Positions 40,420 to 50,203 of a stretch of 64,000 nt of DNA are shown here, piece after piece. The notes beneath the pieces were generated by a model. That model was not told the DNA's origin and did no database searches. It worked only from the letters and a program-made list of their open reading frames with translations. Within the stretch, counting starts at the first letter, position 1. Every line of letters starts with the position of its first letter. The position numbers and the translations under genes were made by a program. Source of the DNA: Hoeflea prorocentri (GTDB lineage: Bacteria > Pseudomonadota > Alphaproteobacteria > Rhizobiales > Rhizobiaceae); contig NZ_JAPJZI010000001.1 in NCBI RefSeq assembly GCF_027944115.1, forward strand, positions 2,480,001 through 2,544,000. The letters run 5' to 3'.

Positions 40420-41007
40420 ATGTTCGATCCGAGGGAAAAGATCGCTCTGTTTATTGATGGAGCCAACTTGTACGCAACCGCCAAAAGCCTTGGCTTCGAC
40501 ATCGACTACCGAAAACTTCTCAAAGCATTTCATGACCGCGGCTACCTTTTGAGGGCTTATTACTACACCGCCCTTATCGAAGATCAGGAATACTCATCCA
40601 TCCGCCCGCTCATCGACTGGCTTGACTACAACGGCTACCGCGTTGTCACAAAGCCGGCGAAGGAATTTACCGATGCCGGAGGCAGGCGGAAGATCAAGGG
40701 CAATATGGATATCGAGCTTGCAGTCGATGCCATGGAGCAGTCGGAGACCGTCGATCATCTCGTTATATTTTCCGGCGACGGAGACTTCAAAAGCCTTGTT
40801 GCGGCGTTGCAGAGGCGCGGAAGAAAAGTCTCAATCGTATCGACGCTTGCGACACAGCCAGCCATGGTCGCAGACTGCCTGCGCCGGCAGGCGGACAATT
40901 TCATCGACCTTGCTTCCCTGAAGGCCGAAGTTGGCCGCAACGAGGCGGACAGACCTCAGCGCCAGCAAGCCATCGAGGAAGAAGAAGAATACGATTTGCA
41001 ACACTAG
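40420..41007 (+). CDS. NYN-domain (LabA/DUF88-like) protein
   Basis: This 195-residue protein has the NYN/PIN-like nuclease fold: ALFIDGANLY, GNMDIELAVDAM and FSGDGDFKSLV give the conserved acidic residues that bind metal. Proteins of this family are putative RNases. An acidic tail (EEEEEYD) ends the protein. AGGTGA lies upstream of ATG 40420. It starts 412 bases beyond a possible stress promoter core region and next to a very AT-rich stretch. Confidence 0.88.
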   Translation: MFDPREKIALFIDGANLYATAKSLGFDIDYRKLLKAFHDRGYLLRAYYYTALIEDQEYSSIRPLIDWLDYNGYRVVTKPAKEFTDAGGRRKIKGNMDIELAVDAMEQSETVDHLVIFSGDGDFKSLVAALQRRGRKVSIVSTLATQPAMVADCLRRQADNFIDLASLKAEVGRNEADRPQRQQAIEEEEEYDLQH

Positions 41008-41031
41008 CGGATTGCTTTATTCCGGTCCTCC

Positions 41032-41685
41032 ATGACCGGTATGACAGAACCTGATAGCGATTGCCCGCTGTGTCCGCGGCTTCACGCCTTTATAGCCGAA
41101 CAGCGCCGGGACCATCCCGACTGGTACAACGCACCTGTTCATACATTCTATCCGTTGGAAGGTCCGGGTTCGGTGCGTTTTCTCGTGGTCGGCCTGGCGC
41201 CAGGCCTGCGCGGCGCGAATCGCACGGGAAGGCCGTTCACGGGCGATTTTGCCGGCGACCTTCTTTACGGCACCCTCGCCCGCTTCGGGTTTTCTGAAGG
41301 TACATTCGATGCGCGACCCGATGACGGCGTTCGGCTTGTCTCGACCGCGATCACGAACGCGGTGCGCTGCGTGCCGCCGGCAAACAAGCCCGTTGGCGCC
41401 GAAATCAACACGTGCCGGCGCTTCCTTTCGGCATCCTTCGAAGCAATGGATCAATTGAGAGCCGTGCTCACGCTCGGCAAGATTGCGCACGATTCGACCA
41501 TACGCATGCTTGGCGGGCGGCTGGCCGATCATCCGTTCCGGCACGGCGCGAGTACACAGATCGGTGGCTACAGGGTTTTTTCGAGCTATCACTGCTCGCG
41601 CTACAACACCAATACCGGTCGACTAACGGAAGACATGTTCACCAGTGTTTTCAGTGATGTATATGACTTTCTTGAGAAAGGGTAA
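41032..41685 (+). CDS. family 5 (type B) uracil-DNA glycosylase
   Basis: This protein removes uracil, and probably other deaminated bases, from DNA. Motif A is GLAPGLRGANRTGRPFTGD, typical of family 5. Motif B is HCSRYNTNTGRLT, with Cys where the HPS form has Pro. The Cys set (CPLC near the N-terminus, VRCVPP and NTCRRF) would bind a [4Fe-4S] cluster. There are two possible ATG starts 9 bases apart (41032, 41041). It converges on smpB 20 bases away. Confidence 0.88.
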   Translation: MTGMTEPDSDCPLCPRLHAFIAEQRRDHPDWYNAPVHTFYPLEGPGSVRFLVVGLAPGLRGANRTGRPFTGDFAGDLLYGTLARFGFSEGTFDARPDDGVRLVSTAITNAVRCVPPANKPVGAEINTCRRFLSASFEAMDQLRAVLTLGKIAHDSTIRMLGGRLADHPFRHGASTQIGGYRVFSSYHCSRYNTNTGRLTEDMFTSVFSDVYDFLEKG

Positions 41686-41705
41686 CGGCCCCGAAACAGA
41701 CGAAA

Positions 41706-42176
41706 TCAGCCCCGTTCGCGCAAAAGACGTGCCTTCTGGCGCTCCCAATCGCGTTTTTTCTCGGTCTCGCGCTTGTCATGCACCTTCTTGCCCTTGGCGA
41801 GTGCAATCTCCAGCTTGGCCCTGCCCCGGTCGTTGAAATAGATACGAAGCGGCACGAGCGACATGCCCTCGCGCTGAACGGCGCCGATCAGCTTTCGCAC
41901 CTCTCGCTTGTTTAGAAGCAGTTTGCGCCGCCGCCGGGTCTCATGATTGAACCGGTTGGCCTGAAGATATTCGGGCAGATAGGAGTTGATCAGCCAGATC
42001 TCCCCGCCCTCTTCCGTTGCGTAGGATTCGGCAATGTTGGCCTTGCCTTCACGCAATGATTTGACCTCGGTCCCGGTCAGAACGAGACCAGCCTCAAACG
42101 TCTCGACGATTTCGTAATTGAATCGCGCCTTGCGGTTCTCGGCGACGTTACGCCGCCCTGACTTCGCCTTTGACAT
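41706..42176 (-). CDS. smpB: SsrA-binding protein
   Basis: SmpB partners tmRNA in ribosome rescue. The N-terminal [22 protein letters not shown], the [14 protein letters not shown] block and the basic C-terminal tail ([21 protein letters not shown]) are diagnostic. At 156 residues it has the usual length. It lies 24 bases after dapA on the same strand. No tmRNA gene is visible nearby. Confidence 0.97.
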   Translation of the reverse strand: MSKAKSGRRNVAENRKARFNYEIVETFEAGLVLTGTEVKSLREGKANIAESYATEEGGEIWLINSYLPEYLQANRFNHETRRRRKLLLNKREVRKLIGAVQREGMSLVPLRIYFNDRGRAKLEIALAKGKKVHDKRETEKKRDWERQKARLLRERG

Positions 42177-42200
42177 GGTTTCAGACCGTTAACGGGGCCG

Positions 42201-43082
42201 TCAGTTCAGTATGCCGGCGTGACGCAGAGCGTCATCGACAGCAGTTCGCGTCGCAGCCTCAATATCGACGAGCGGCAGCCTTTGCCTGTCGGACATTTTT
42301 CCGAGCTTGCCGAGGGCGTATTTCGCAGCACCCGGGTTGGGCTCGATAAAGAGAGCCTTGTGCAGCGGCATCAAACGGTCCTGATAGTCCAGTGCGGTGG
42401 CCCAGTCCCCTTTGAGCATGGCTTCCTGGAACTGCGCACAAAGGCGCGGCGCGATATTCGCGGTCACCGAAATGCACCCAACGCCGCCATGGGCGTTAAA
42501 GCCGAGAGCGGTCGCATCTTCGCCCGAAAGCTGGATGAACTCGGGTCCGCAGTGCTGACGCTGTTCCGATACCCGGTCCATCTTGGCCGTCGCATCTTTG
42601 GTGCCGACGATATTGCTGAAGTCCGATGACAGCGACGCCATGGTTTCAACGCTCATGTCAATGATCGAGCGGCCGGGAATATTATAGATGAAGATCGGCA
42701 GAGATACTGCCTCGGCAATCGCTGCATAATGGGCGTAAAGACCGCGCTGGTTCGGCTTGTTGTAATAGGGCGTGACAACAAGAAGCCCGTCTGCACCGGC
42801 CTGTTCGGCATGGCGTGCAAGGTCAATCGCTTCACCCGTATTGTTTGAGCCCGCGCCGGCGATCACCGGTACGCGCCCCGAGGCTGTCTCGATGCAGAGC
42901 TCGACGACCCGTTTGTGTTCGTCATGGGAAAGCGTTGGGGATTCACCAGTCGTGCCGGCCGGCACAAGCCCGTGACTTCCCTCGGAAATCTGCCATTCCA
43001 CAAATGCGCGGAATGCGGTTTCATCGAACGCACCGGCATCGTCAAACGGTGTGACCAATGCTGGCAAGGACCCTTTGAACAT
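42201..43082 (-). CDS. dapA: 4-hydroxy-tetrahydrodipicolinate synthase
   Basis: DapA condenses pyruvate and aspartate semialdehyde in lysine and diaminopimelate synthesis. The catalytic Tyr is in IYNIPGRS and the Schiff-base Lys in [15 protein letters not shown] is the family's N-terminal loop. The length is 293 residues. ATG 43082 has AGGAG upstream; the frame extends to 43145 without support. Confidence 0.96.
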   Translation of the reverse strand: MFKGSLPALVTPFDDAGAFDETAFRAFVEWQISEGSHGLVPAGTTGESPTLSHDEHKRVVELCIETASGRVPVIAGAGSNNTGEAIDLARHAEQAGADGLLVVTPYYNKPNQRGLYAHYAAIAEAVSLPIFIYNIPGRSIIDMSVETMASLSSDFSNIVGTKDATAKMDRVSEQRQHCGPEFIQLSGEDATALGFNAHGGVGCISVTANIAPRLCAQFQEAMLKGDWATALDYQDRLMPLHKALFIEPNPGAAKYALGKLGKMSDRQRLPLVDIEAATRTAVDDALRHAGILN

Positions 43083-43369
43083 GCGAGCTCCTGACATGAC
43101 GGGGCGGGCATGACCGGACATTTCAGTCAGCCGGCCGACGCCCATTTATAAAAGCGCTGCACCATAGTCCCACCGTTCCGCAGCCGCAAGCACCGCAGGA
43201 TGTAAAATCAAACGCATTATGCTCGCATCACTTTTTGTCGCAGCATGCGTCTATAACCTTTGCTTAACTTTCTTTTCATCGATGTTTGTCAATTTGGTCG
43301 GCGAAGACTTTGGCGGCTGTCCGATGAGCGATGGCTGATTTCTGCCCAAATTGAAGGGATAATGTCCTG

Positions 43370-45448
43370 ATGCTCAGATTGGCGATTTCGACACTATTGG
43401 CCGTTTCGACAAGCATGGCTGTGGCACCCGCAGCCAATGCCGAAATCCGCCCTTCACAGATTCCGGTTCCGAAAGCCCGGCCGGCGAGCGGCGCTCCCCT
43501 GGTTCAGCAGGCCGTTGCAGCAAATACGCTGACCGCATCCATTCATCACGCAAGCAATCCGGCCGCCCCCTCAGGACAGCTGAAAAAGGGGCTGGATGCC
43601 CTTTCCGACGATGAAATCGAGCGGGCGCGTTCCGTACGCGACAACCTGCCCGCCGGCTCGCTCGATCGGCAGATCCTGACCTGGGCCATCGCCGTTTCGG
43701 GAGCACGTGGTGTTCCCTCCTCCGACATTGCGGCTGCCGCCAGTCAATTGCCGAATTGGCCGGGCCTCAGCGTTCTGCGTCAAAACTCCGAGCGTGCACT
43801 TGCCCGCGAAGGCGCATCGGCCCAACAGGTCATTGCGGCTTTTGGCAACACGAAGCCGGAAACCCTTGAGGGCGCGGTCGCGCTGACAAGGGCGCTGGTG
43901 GCCACTGGACAGAAATCGAAAGCGGCCTCAATTATCGCACCTCACTGGAGGGGCAAGGTTCTCGACAGGGCGACGGAAAAACTGATCCTCAAGGAATTCT
44001 CGGGCGTTCTGACAAAAGCCGATCACAAGCGGCGCATGGATATGCTGCTTTACCGCGACCGCATCACCCAGGCAGACAGGGTGGATGCGCTCGCCAATGC
44101 GCAGTCCTTGTTCAAGGCCCGCGCCGCGGTGATCCGCAAGAGTTCAAAAGCCGCCAGTCTGATGAAGGCGGTCCATCCGACATGGCACAATGACGCGAGT
44201 TACCTGTTCACGCGCATTTCCTATCATCGCCGCAAAAAGAACTTCGACACCGCTGCCAAGTTGCTTTTGAAGGCGCCGCGCGATCCCGAGGCGCAGGTCG
44301 ATACACGCGAGTGGTGGGTCGAAAGCCGCATCGTCTCGCGTGCGATTGCCGATACGGGCGACATGAAAACCGCTTACCGGATCGCCGCCAACCATGCCGC
44401 CACGCGGCCGGCGGACATTATTGAGGCTGAATGGCATGCCGGTTGGTACGCACTTCGCGGCGGCGCCAATGCGCGCACGGCGTCAGCTCACTTCCAAAAG
44501 GTGCTTGATACCGCGACCCGGCCGCTGTCCATTTCCCGTGGATACTACTGGCTGGGCCGAGCGGCCGAAGCCGGTGGCACCGGCAATGCCCCGGACTATT
44601 TCAACAAGGCGGCCTCTTTTTCGGCGACCTATTACGGTCAGCTTGCAGCCGCGCGCCTCAACCGCAAAGGCCTTCAGGTACGCTATCCGAAACCAACGGC
44701 GGCGGAACGCACGCATTTTGCTTCACGTCAGGCGGTACGGGCCATTCAGCGTTTGACCGAGACCGGTCATGGGCACCGCGCCCGCAGGCTCTACATCGCC
44801 CTCGCCCGTGAACTGACGAACCCCGGCGAACTGGCAATCCTTGCAGCGATGGCTGAGAAAAAGGGAGAGCACCGCCTGGCGCTGCAGGTTGGCAAGATCG
44901 CCTTTGGCAGGGGCTTGAACGTGACCGCGCTGGCATTTCCCACCGGCGTCATTCCCGGGAGCGCAAACATATCGGGTTCCGGAAAGGCCCTGGCCTATGC
45001 CATCGCCCGCCAGGAAAGCGCGTTCGACAAGGCTGCCATCTCCAAGGCAAATGCGCGCGGTCTGCTGCAGCTTTTGCCGGCGACCGCCAAATCGGTGGCC
45101 CGCAAAAACGGCATGTCCTACTCAAAGGCGCGGCTCACCAGTGATGCCGGGTATAATGCAACCCTCGGTGCGCATTATCTAGGCGAGCATATTGCCGATT
45201 TTGACGGATCATATGTGCTGACCTTTATTGCCTACAATGCCGGTCCGCGCCGCTCGCGCCAGTGGATCGAGAAATATGGCGACCCGCGCGGCAAATCCAT
45301 CGACTACGTGGTTGACTGGGTCGAACAGATTCCATTCACCGAGACGCGCAACTATGTGCAGCGGGTCATGGAGAACTATCAGGTCTACAAAGCCCGCCTC
45401 GGGCAGAATCCCGATATCGTTGCGGATCTGCGTTACGGAAGGCGCTAA
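43370..45448 (+). CDS. slt: soluble lytic murein transglycosylase
   Basis: This 692-residue periplasmic enzyme cleaves peptidoglycan strands with 1,6-anhydro ends. A signal peptide (LAISTLLAVSTSMAVAPAANA) leads a long alpha-superhelical region and a C-terminal SLT domain with the catalytic Glu in ARQESAFD, followed by ARGLLQLLPATAK and AYNAGP. The size fits the Slt70 type. AAGGGA lies upstream of the start. Confidence 0.94.
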   Translation: MLRLAISTLLAVSTSMAVAPAANAEIRPSQIPVPKARPASGAPLVQQAVAANTLTASIHHASNPAAPSGQLKKGLDALSDDEIERARSVRDNLPAGSLDRQILTWAIAVSGARGVPSSDIAAAASQLPNWPGLSVLRQNSERALAREGASAQQVIAAFGNTKPETLEGAVALTRALVATGQKSKAASIIAPHWRGKVLDRATEKLILKEFSGVLTKADHKRRMDMLLYRDRITQADRVDALANAQSLFKARAAVIRKSSKAASLMKAVHPTWHNDASYLFTRISYHRRKKNFDTAAKLLLKAPRDPEAQVDTREWWVESRIVSRAIADTGDMKTAYRIAANHAATRPADIIEAEWHAGWYALRGGANARTASAHFQKVLDTATRPLSISRGYYWLGRAAEAGGTGNAPDYFNKAASFSATYYGQLAAARLNRKGLQVRYPKPTAAERTHFASRQAVRAIQRLTETGHGHRARRLYIALARELTNPGELAILAAMAEKKGEHRLALQVGKIAFGRGLNVTALAFPTGVIPGSANISGSGKALAYAIARQESAFDKAAISKANARGLLQLLPATAKSVARKNGMSYSKARLTSDAGYNATLGAHYLGEHIADFDGSYVLTFIAYNAGPRRSRQWIEKYGDPRGKSIDYVVDWVEQIPFTETRNYVQRVMENYQVYKARLGQNPDIVADLRYGRR

Positions 45449-45530
45449 ACCGTTATCGCACATTTGCTTTGAATTGCGCTGCGGATGCCGTATCTGACTA
45501 TCGCATTTTGGTTCGATAGCGGGGCAAGCC

Positions 45531-46445
45531 ATGAATGATGCCGCCGAAACAGGCGCCAACAACGATTATGAGCAGGTTTTCTATTCTGCCAGTGACGGGC
45601 TGCGCCTGGCAGCCCGGGATTACGGCCGTGGCCGTCCGGGGACGGAAAATCATGCACCGGTGGTGTGTCTTGCCGGCATGATGCGCAACAGTGCGGATTT
45701 TCACGATCTAGCGCTGATCCTGTCAAAGAGCGAGGCGGCGCCACGCCGGGTCATCTGTTTCGATTACCGCGGTCGCGGCCTGTCGGACCGGGACAAGGAC
45801 AAATCCAACTATTCCATACAGGTAGAGACCGACGACCTGCTCGCCGGTTGCGCGGCGCTTTCAATCCACCACGCGGCGATTATCGGAACGTCGCGCGGCG
45901 CACTCGTCATTCATGTACTGGCCGCCATGCGGCCCGGCATCATGTCATCGGCGATATTGAATGATGCCGGACCGGCTATTGAGGGAACGGGACTGGCGCA
46001 AATCATGGCCTATCATGACCGGCTCAAACAGCCCTCGAGCCTCTCGGACGTTGCCGAAACCATGAAAGGGTTGCAGGGAACCGCTTTCAGCGCGTTGTCA
46101 AACCAGGATTGGCGTGACCTTGCCGAGGGAAGCTTTGAGGAGCGGAAGGGAAAAGTGGTGCCCCGTTTCGACCGCGCCCTTGTCGATATGCTGCACGACA
46201 TTGATCTCAACGTTCCCCTTCCCACCCTTTGGCCGCAGTTTGACGGGCTGAGGAACATCCCGTTGATGACCATTCGTGGCGAGAATTCGTCACTGCTGAC
46301 GCAGGAAACGGTCGAGGAAATGGCGCAGCGCAATCCGGACATGGAGGTTCATATCGCAAAGGGCCAGGGCCATGCGCCGCTTCTGCATGTGGGTGAGCTG
46401 CCGAGAGCCATCGCCGCCTTTCTACGCAAGGCCGAAAAGAAATAG
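45531..46445 (+). CDS. alpha/beta hydrolase
   Basis: This 304-residue alpha/beta-hydrolase has the nucleophile elbow GTSRG, a FDYRGRGLSDRD segment typical of the family, and the catalytic His in GQGHAPLL. Substrate is unknown. It converges on the dehydratase gene at only 6 bases. Confidence 0.88.
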   Translation: MNDAAETGANNDYEQVFYSASDGLRLAARDYGRGRPGTENHAPVVCLAGMMRNSADFHDLALILSKSEAAPRRVICFDYRGRGLSDRDKDKSNYSIQVETDDLLAGCAALSIHHAAIIGTSRGALVIHVLAAMRPGIMSSAILNDAGPAIEGTGLAQIMAYHDRLKQPSSLSDVAETMKGLQGTAFSALSNQDWRDLAEGSFEERKGKVVPRFDRALVDMLHDIDLNVPLPTLWPQFDGLRNIPLMTIRGENSSLLTQETVEEMAQRNPDMEVHIAKGQGHAPLLHVGELPRAIAAFLRKAEKK

Positions 46446-46451
46446 AACAGG

Positions 46452-48266
46452 TCAGTGGTTGTCGCGCGGCATCCCCTTGGCGGCTATGCGCTGGTATTTC
46501 ACCGCGCTTTTGAGAACCATTCCTTCCGACAATTGATCCACATCGCCGCGCTGCAGCTCCTGCCACGGCGTCTGTGATGCCGGATATTGGTAGCCGCCTG
46601 CGGCTTCGAGTTCGGAGCGGCGGCGTTCAAGCTCGCCCTCATCCACCAGCATGTTGACGCTTCCGTCCGACAGATCGATCCTGACCCTGTCGTCGGTGGC
46701 AAGCAGCGCCAGCCCGCCCCCTGCCGCAGCCTCCGGAGAAGCATTGAGAATGGACGGAGAGCCGGACGTGCCGGACTGGCGACCGTCGCCTATGCAGGGC
46801 AGTTCGCGCACACCTCTTTTGAGAAGGTAATCCGGCGCGCGCATATTGACGACTTCGGCAGCACCCGGATAACCGATCGGCCCGGTGCCACGGATAAAAA
46901 GGATACAGTTCTGGTCGATGCCGAGTGCCGGATCGTCGATCTTTTCGTGGTAATCCTCGGGCCCGTCAAAGACAATCGCCCTGCCCTCGAATGCATTGGG
47001 GCTTTCCGGGTCGGACAGATATCGCTCCCGGAATGTCTCCGAGATGACGCTGAGCTTCATGATGGCGGCGTCAAAAATATTGCCGCGCATGACCTTGAAG
47101 CCGGCGCTTTGTTTCAACGGCTTGTCGAAGCGCATGATGACATCGTCGTTCTGACTTTCCACCCCGCGGCAGTTCTCCCCGATGGTCCTGCCATTGGCCG
47201 TGACCGCATCCTCATGGATCAAATCGTTTCTGATCAGTTCGCCGATGACCGCCGGCGCACCGCCCGCACGGTGGAAATCCTCGCCGAGATATTCACCAGC
47301 GGGCTGCAGATTGACGATCAGCGGTATGTCCAGCCCGTGCGCTTCCCAGTCATCCACGCTCAATTCGACACCCACATGACGTGCGATGGCGTTGATGTGT
47401 ATCGGCGCGTTGGTAGACCCGCCGATCGCGGAATTGACGGCGATGACGTTTTCAAATGCCTCGCGCTTCATGATGTCGGACGGTTTAAGGTCTTCATGCA
47501 CCATGTCGACGATCCGCTTGCCGGTCTGATAAGCGATCTGGCCGCGCTCACGATAGGGCGCCGGGATCGATGCGCATCCTGGCAGCGACATGCCAAGCGC
47601 TTCGGCGAGCGTGTTCATCGTCGTCGCGGTTCCCATCGTATTGCAGTAGCCGATGGACGGTGCGGAATCTGAGACCATTTCAATAAATGTCTCATAGTCG
47701 ATCTTGCCCTCCGACAGCAGTTCGCGGGCCTTCCATACAACGGTTCCCGACCCTGCGCGCTCACCGCGGAACCAGCCGTTCAGCATCGGACCTCCGGTCA
47801 GCACAATGGCCGGCAGATCCACCGTCGCCGCCGCCATCAGGCAGGCCGGTGTTGTCTTGTCGCATCCCGTTGTCAGCACGACACCGTCGAGCGGATAACC
47901 GTAGAGGACCTCGACAAGCCCGAGATATGCCAGGTTGCGGTCAAGAGATGCGGTCGGGCGCTTGCCGGTTTCCTGGATGGGATGGACGGGAAACTCGATG
48001 GCAATGCCGCCTGCCTCGCGGATACCCTCGCGCACCCTCAGCGCCAATTCCAGATGTGGACGGTTGCACGGCGAAAGATCGGATCCGGTTTGAGCAATGC
48101 CGATGATGGGGCGGCCGGACTGGAGCTCTTCGCGTGTCAGCCCGTAATTCAGATAGCGCTCAAGATAGAGCGCGGTCATGTCCGGGTTGTCCGGATTGTC
48201 GAACCATTCCCGTGACCGCAACCTGCGTGCGTCGTGACCTGCGCCCTTGCCCATCTTTTGCTCCAT
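46452..48266 (-). CDS. IlvD/Edd-family dehydratase, probably for a sugar acid
   Basis: This 604-residue protein belongs to the IlvD/Edd dehydratases, which use an Fe-S cluster. Cluster cysteines are in [21 protein letters not shown] and GYCNTMGT. The long, [14 protein letters not shown]-type sequence and C-terminal [16 protein letters not shown] match the L-arabonate/D-xylonate dehydratase branch rather than IlvD proper. The precise sugar acid is inferred only to class level. No other sugar-catabolic gene is next to it. Confidence 0.82.
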   Translation of the reverse strand: MEQKMGKGAGHDARRLRSREWFDNPDNPDMTALYLERYLNYGLTREELQSGRPIIGIAQTGSDLSPCNRPHLELALRVREGIREAGGIAIEFPVHPIQETGKRPTASLDRNLAYLGLVEVLYGYPLDGVVLTTGCDKTTPACLMAAATVDLPAIVLTGGPMLNGWFRGERAGSGTVVWKARELLSEGKIDYETFIEMVSDSAPSIGYCNTMGTATTMNTLAEALGMSLPGCASIPAPYRERGQIAYQTGKRIVDMVHEDLKPSDIMKREAFENVIAVNSAIGGSTNAPIHINAIARHVGVELSVDDWEAHGLDIPLIVNLQPAGEYLGEDFHRAGGAPAVIGELIRNDLIHEDAVTANGRTIGENCRGVESQNDDVIMRFDKPLKQSAGFKVMRGNIFDAAIMKLSVISETFRERYLSDPESPNAFEGRAIVFDGPEDYHEKIDDPALGIDQNCILFIRGTGPIGYPGAAEVVNMRAPDYLLKRGVRELPCIGDGRQSGTSGSPSILNASPEAAAGGGLALLATDDRVRIDLSDGSVNMLVDEGELERRRSELEAAGGYQYPASQTPWQELQRGDVDQLSEGMVLKSAVKYQRIAAKGMPRDNH

Positions 48267-48511
48267 GGATCGTTTGTGTTTGTAATCGGAGAATGCGCTC
48301 TTAATACTGATTTGGAGCCCTGTTACCAGTGAAACCTCCCGACTGCCCGATCTGTTTCACTAATCGGAACAGCGGCCCGATTGAAATGTCGGCGGTTTTT
48401 TCGATGCAGGCAGGCCGGCCTGTGCGGACACATCCATGTGCAAGCGCTTTTCGTCTTGCGGTTGCCGGATTTGTCAGTATGAACCGCTGTGATCACCACA
48501 AGGGCTTGTGC

Positions 48512-49360
48512 ATGAAGATTGCCATACTGCCTTATGAATACAAACTGCGCGGCAGGCTGGCTGACGCCCCCTTGAGTGCACTGCGCTGGCCGCTCTCCGA
48601 ACCACCGGCAGCAGGAACGGTGGCCGATTTGGAGCCGCAGGATCATCTGATTATCTATCCGCGCTCCAAATCCTTCTTTGCCAACCGAAAGCACGTGAGA
48701 TGCCGGGTCTCCCTGCTGATTGCGGAACCCTACGCCCTGCAGTGGAGCAAATATCTGACGGCCATCATTATGCAGCGCCGCTTTTACCGGATCATCACGC
48801 ACCGGCCCTTAATGGAAACAAAGGCGAAAAATGTTTTGGTCATGCCTTTTGGCGGGGCCTGGGTGAAACCCAGTCCGGACGGCCGCATTGACAAAACAAG
48901 ACATATGTCGCTGATCGCTTCGACCAAGACGAAACTGGAAGGGCACGCCCTGCGCCACAAGATCGCGCAATGGAGTGAAAAAAACGCGCTTGATATCGAC
49001 CTTTTGGGCCTCGCCTATCGAAAGATCGATACAAAGGAAGAAGGACTGCTGCCCTACCGCTTTTCCGTCGTTATAGAAAACTGCCGGGAAGAGGGTTATT
49101 TCACGGAAAAACTGCTCGACAGCTTGCTGTGCGGCACATTGCCGATTTACTGGGGTGCACCCGATATTGAACGCTATTTCGACCCGGAGGGCATGATCAT
49201 TTGCCGCAGCGAAGAAGAGATCAAAAACGCCATCACGTCAGCCTCGGCACAGCTTTTTAAACAGAAACACAAAGCTCTGACCGGCAATGCCGAAAAGGCA
49301 CTCGCATTTGCCGACTATGAAAAGAATGCGGCGCTGCGGCTCCAAGAGCTGGACGTGTGA
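48512..49360 (+). CDS. GT10-like (fucosyltransferase-type) glycosyltransferase
   Basis: The C-terminal half carries the family 10 signature FSVVIENCREEGYFTEKLLD and then GTLPIYWGAPDIERYF, so it is a GT10-type enzyme; known members are alpha-1,3/1,4-fucosyltransferases using GDP-fucose. The donor here is not proven. The protein is 282 residues with no signal peptide or membrane segment. ATG 48512 has AAGGG upstream; earlier in-frame starts at 48479 and 48329 add a Cys-rich stretch of doubtful value. It converges on a GT25 gene. Confidence 0.8.
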   Translation: MKIAILPYEYKLRGRLADAPLSALRWPLSEPPAAGTVADLEPQDHLIIYPRSKSFFANRKHVRCRVSLLIAEPYALQWSKYLTAIIMQRRFYRIITHRPLMETKAKNVLVMPFGGAWVKPSPDGRIDKTRHMSLIASTKTKLEGHALRHKIAQWSEKNALDIDLLGLAYRKIDTKEEGLLPYRFSVVIENCREEGYFTEKLLDSLLCGTLPIYWGAPDIERYFDPEGMIICRSEEEIKNAITSASAQLFKQKHKALTGNAEKALAFADYEKNAALRLQELDV

Positions 49361-49384
49361 ACGTTCGGCATCAATTCGACTCTT

Positions 49385-50122
49385 TCAGGAAGAGGCAGGT
49401 TTGCGGCGTGAGAGCCGGGCAATCTTTCTGCGATAGATGAAACGGCGTACCTCGCGGTCCAGCCGCTCCCACGGCGATTTGCCGCTTCCAATGGTGCTGC
49501 CGCCTGCGGCCTGGCTGTTGTCCTGAAGGACCGGCAGATCAAGTATGACCGGCCGGATGCCTGTGAACCAGTGCATTTGAAGCAGTGTATCGACCGGCCG
49601 ATCAAAAACCTCCGTGACGTACAACAGACGTTTTGCTGCCTCTACGCTGATCAACTGGCCGGAAAGACGCAACGGAACAACCTGCGGCGCAAGAAGCTTC
49701 ATCCCTTCACTCTCATATCTGACGAGTGCGTTCGCAGGCGTCTTCCTGACCGGCAGTTGGATGTAACCAAGCTCCGCAATGTGGCGTTCGGCGAAAGCCA
49801 CTGCCGGCCCGATATTGGAGGCATCGATCGTTGCGTCGTCCTCGAGAACCAACCCATAGTCCAGGCCGTCCTCGACAATTCGCCTCCAGCAGGCGCGATG
49901 GCTCAAAAAACAGCCAATCTCGGCTTCTCGCAAGGCAAACGGATAGTGGGGCTGGCGAAGCCCAGGACTGTAGACGGCCTCGATGTCTTCCGGTTTCAGC
50001 GCAGCTCCATCGACACCCTCAACAACTGCGGCATCCATGGGACAGGCGTCAATCAGCCGATCGACGAAGGGCCGGCGAGCCTCTGCTCGTGTCAGATGGA
50101 TAATGAAGGCCTTCTTACGCAT
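49385..50122 (-). CDS. GT25-family glycosyltransferase (LPS type)
   Basis: This 245-residue protein begins with FIIHLTRAEARRPFVDRL and holds ALREAEIGCFLSHRACWR and LVLEDDA, the GT25 pattern of lipopolysaccharide galactosyl- or related transferases. The EDD acidic motif would bind metal and sugar nucleotide. The end is basic and may contact the membrane. ATG 50122 is chosen because the family begins at this strand; the frame starts at 50179. It lies convergent with the GT10 gene. Confidence 0.83.
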   Translation of the reverse strand: MRKKAFIIHLTRAEARRPFVDRLIDACPMDAAVVEGVDGAALKPEDIEAVYSPGLRQPHYPFALREAEIGCFLSHRACWRRIVEDGLDYGLVLEDDATIDASNIGPAVAFAERHIAELGYIQLPVRKTPANALVRYESEGMKLLAPQVVPLRLSGQLISVEAAKRLLYVTEVFDRPVDTLLQMHWFTGIRPVILDLPVLQDNSQAAGGSTIGSGKSPWERLDREVRRFIYRRKIARLSRRKPASS

Positions 50123-50203
50123 CAACCGCTCTTCAGTGAAACCCCTTTCCCGTGTGACGGTCCGGGCCAGCTGAGTCAAGATCGGTAAGCGATGCTTTGC
50201 CGG

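Noticed and set aside
41700-43370. tmRNA gene near smpB
   Set aside because: No alanine-tRNA-like ends or tag reading frame were seen, and gaps are too short for the two-piece alphaproteobacterial form.
46587-47672. Plus-strand frame of 361 codons opposite the dehydratase
   Set aside because: The dehydratase on the minus strand has all cluster cysteines, so the plus frame is a shadow.
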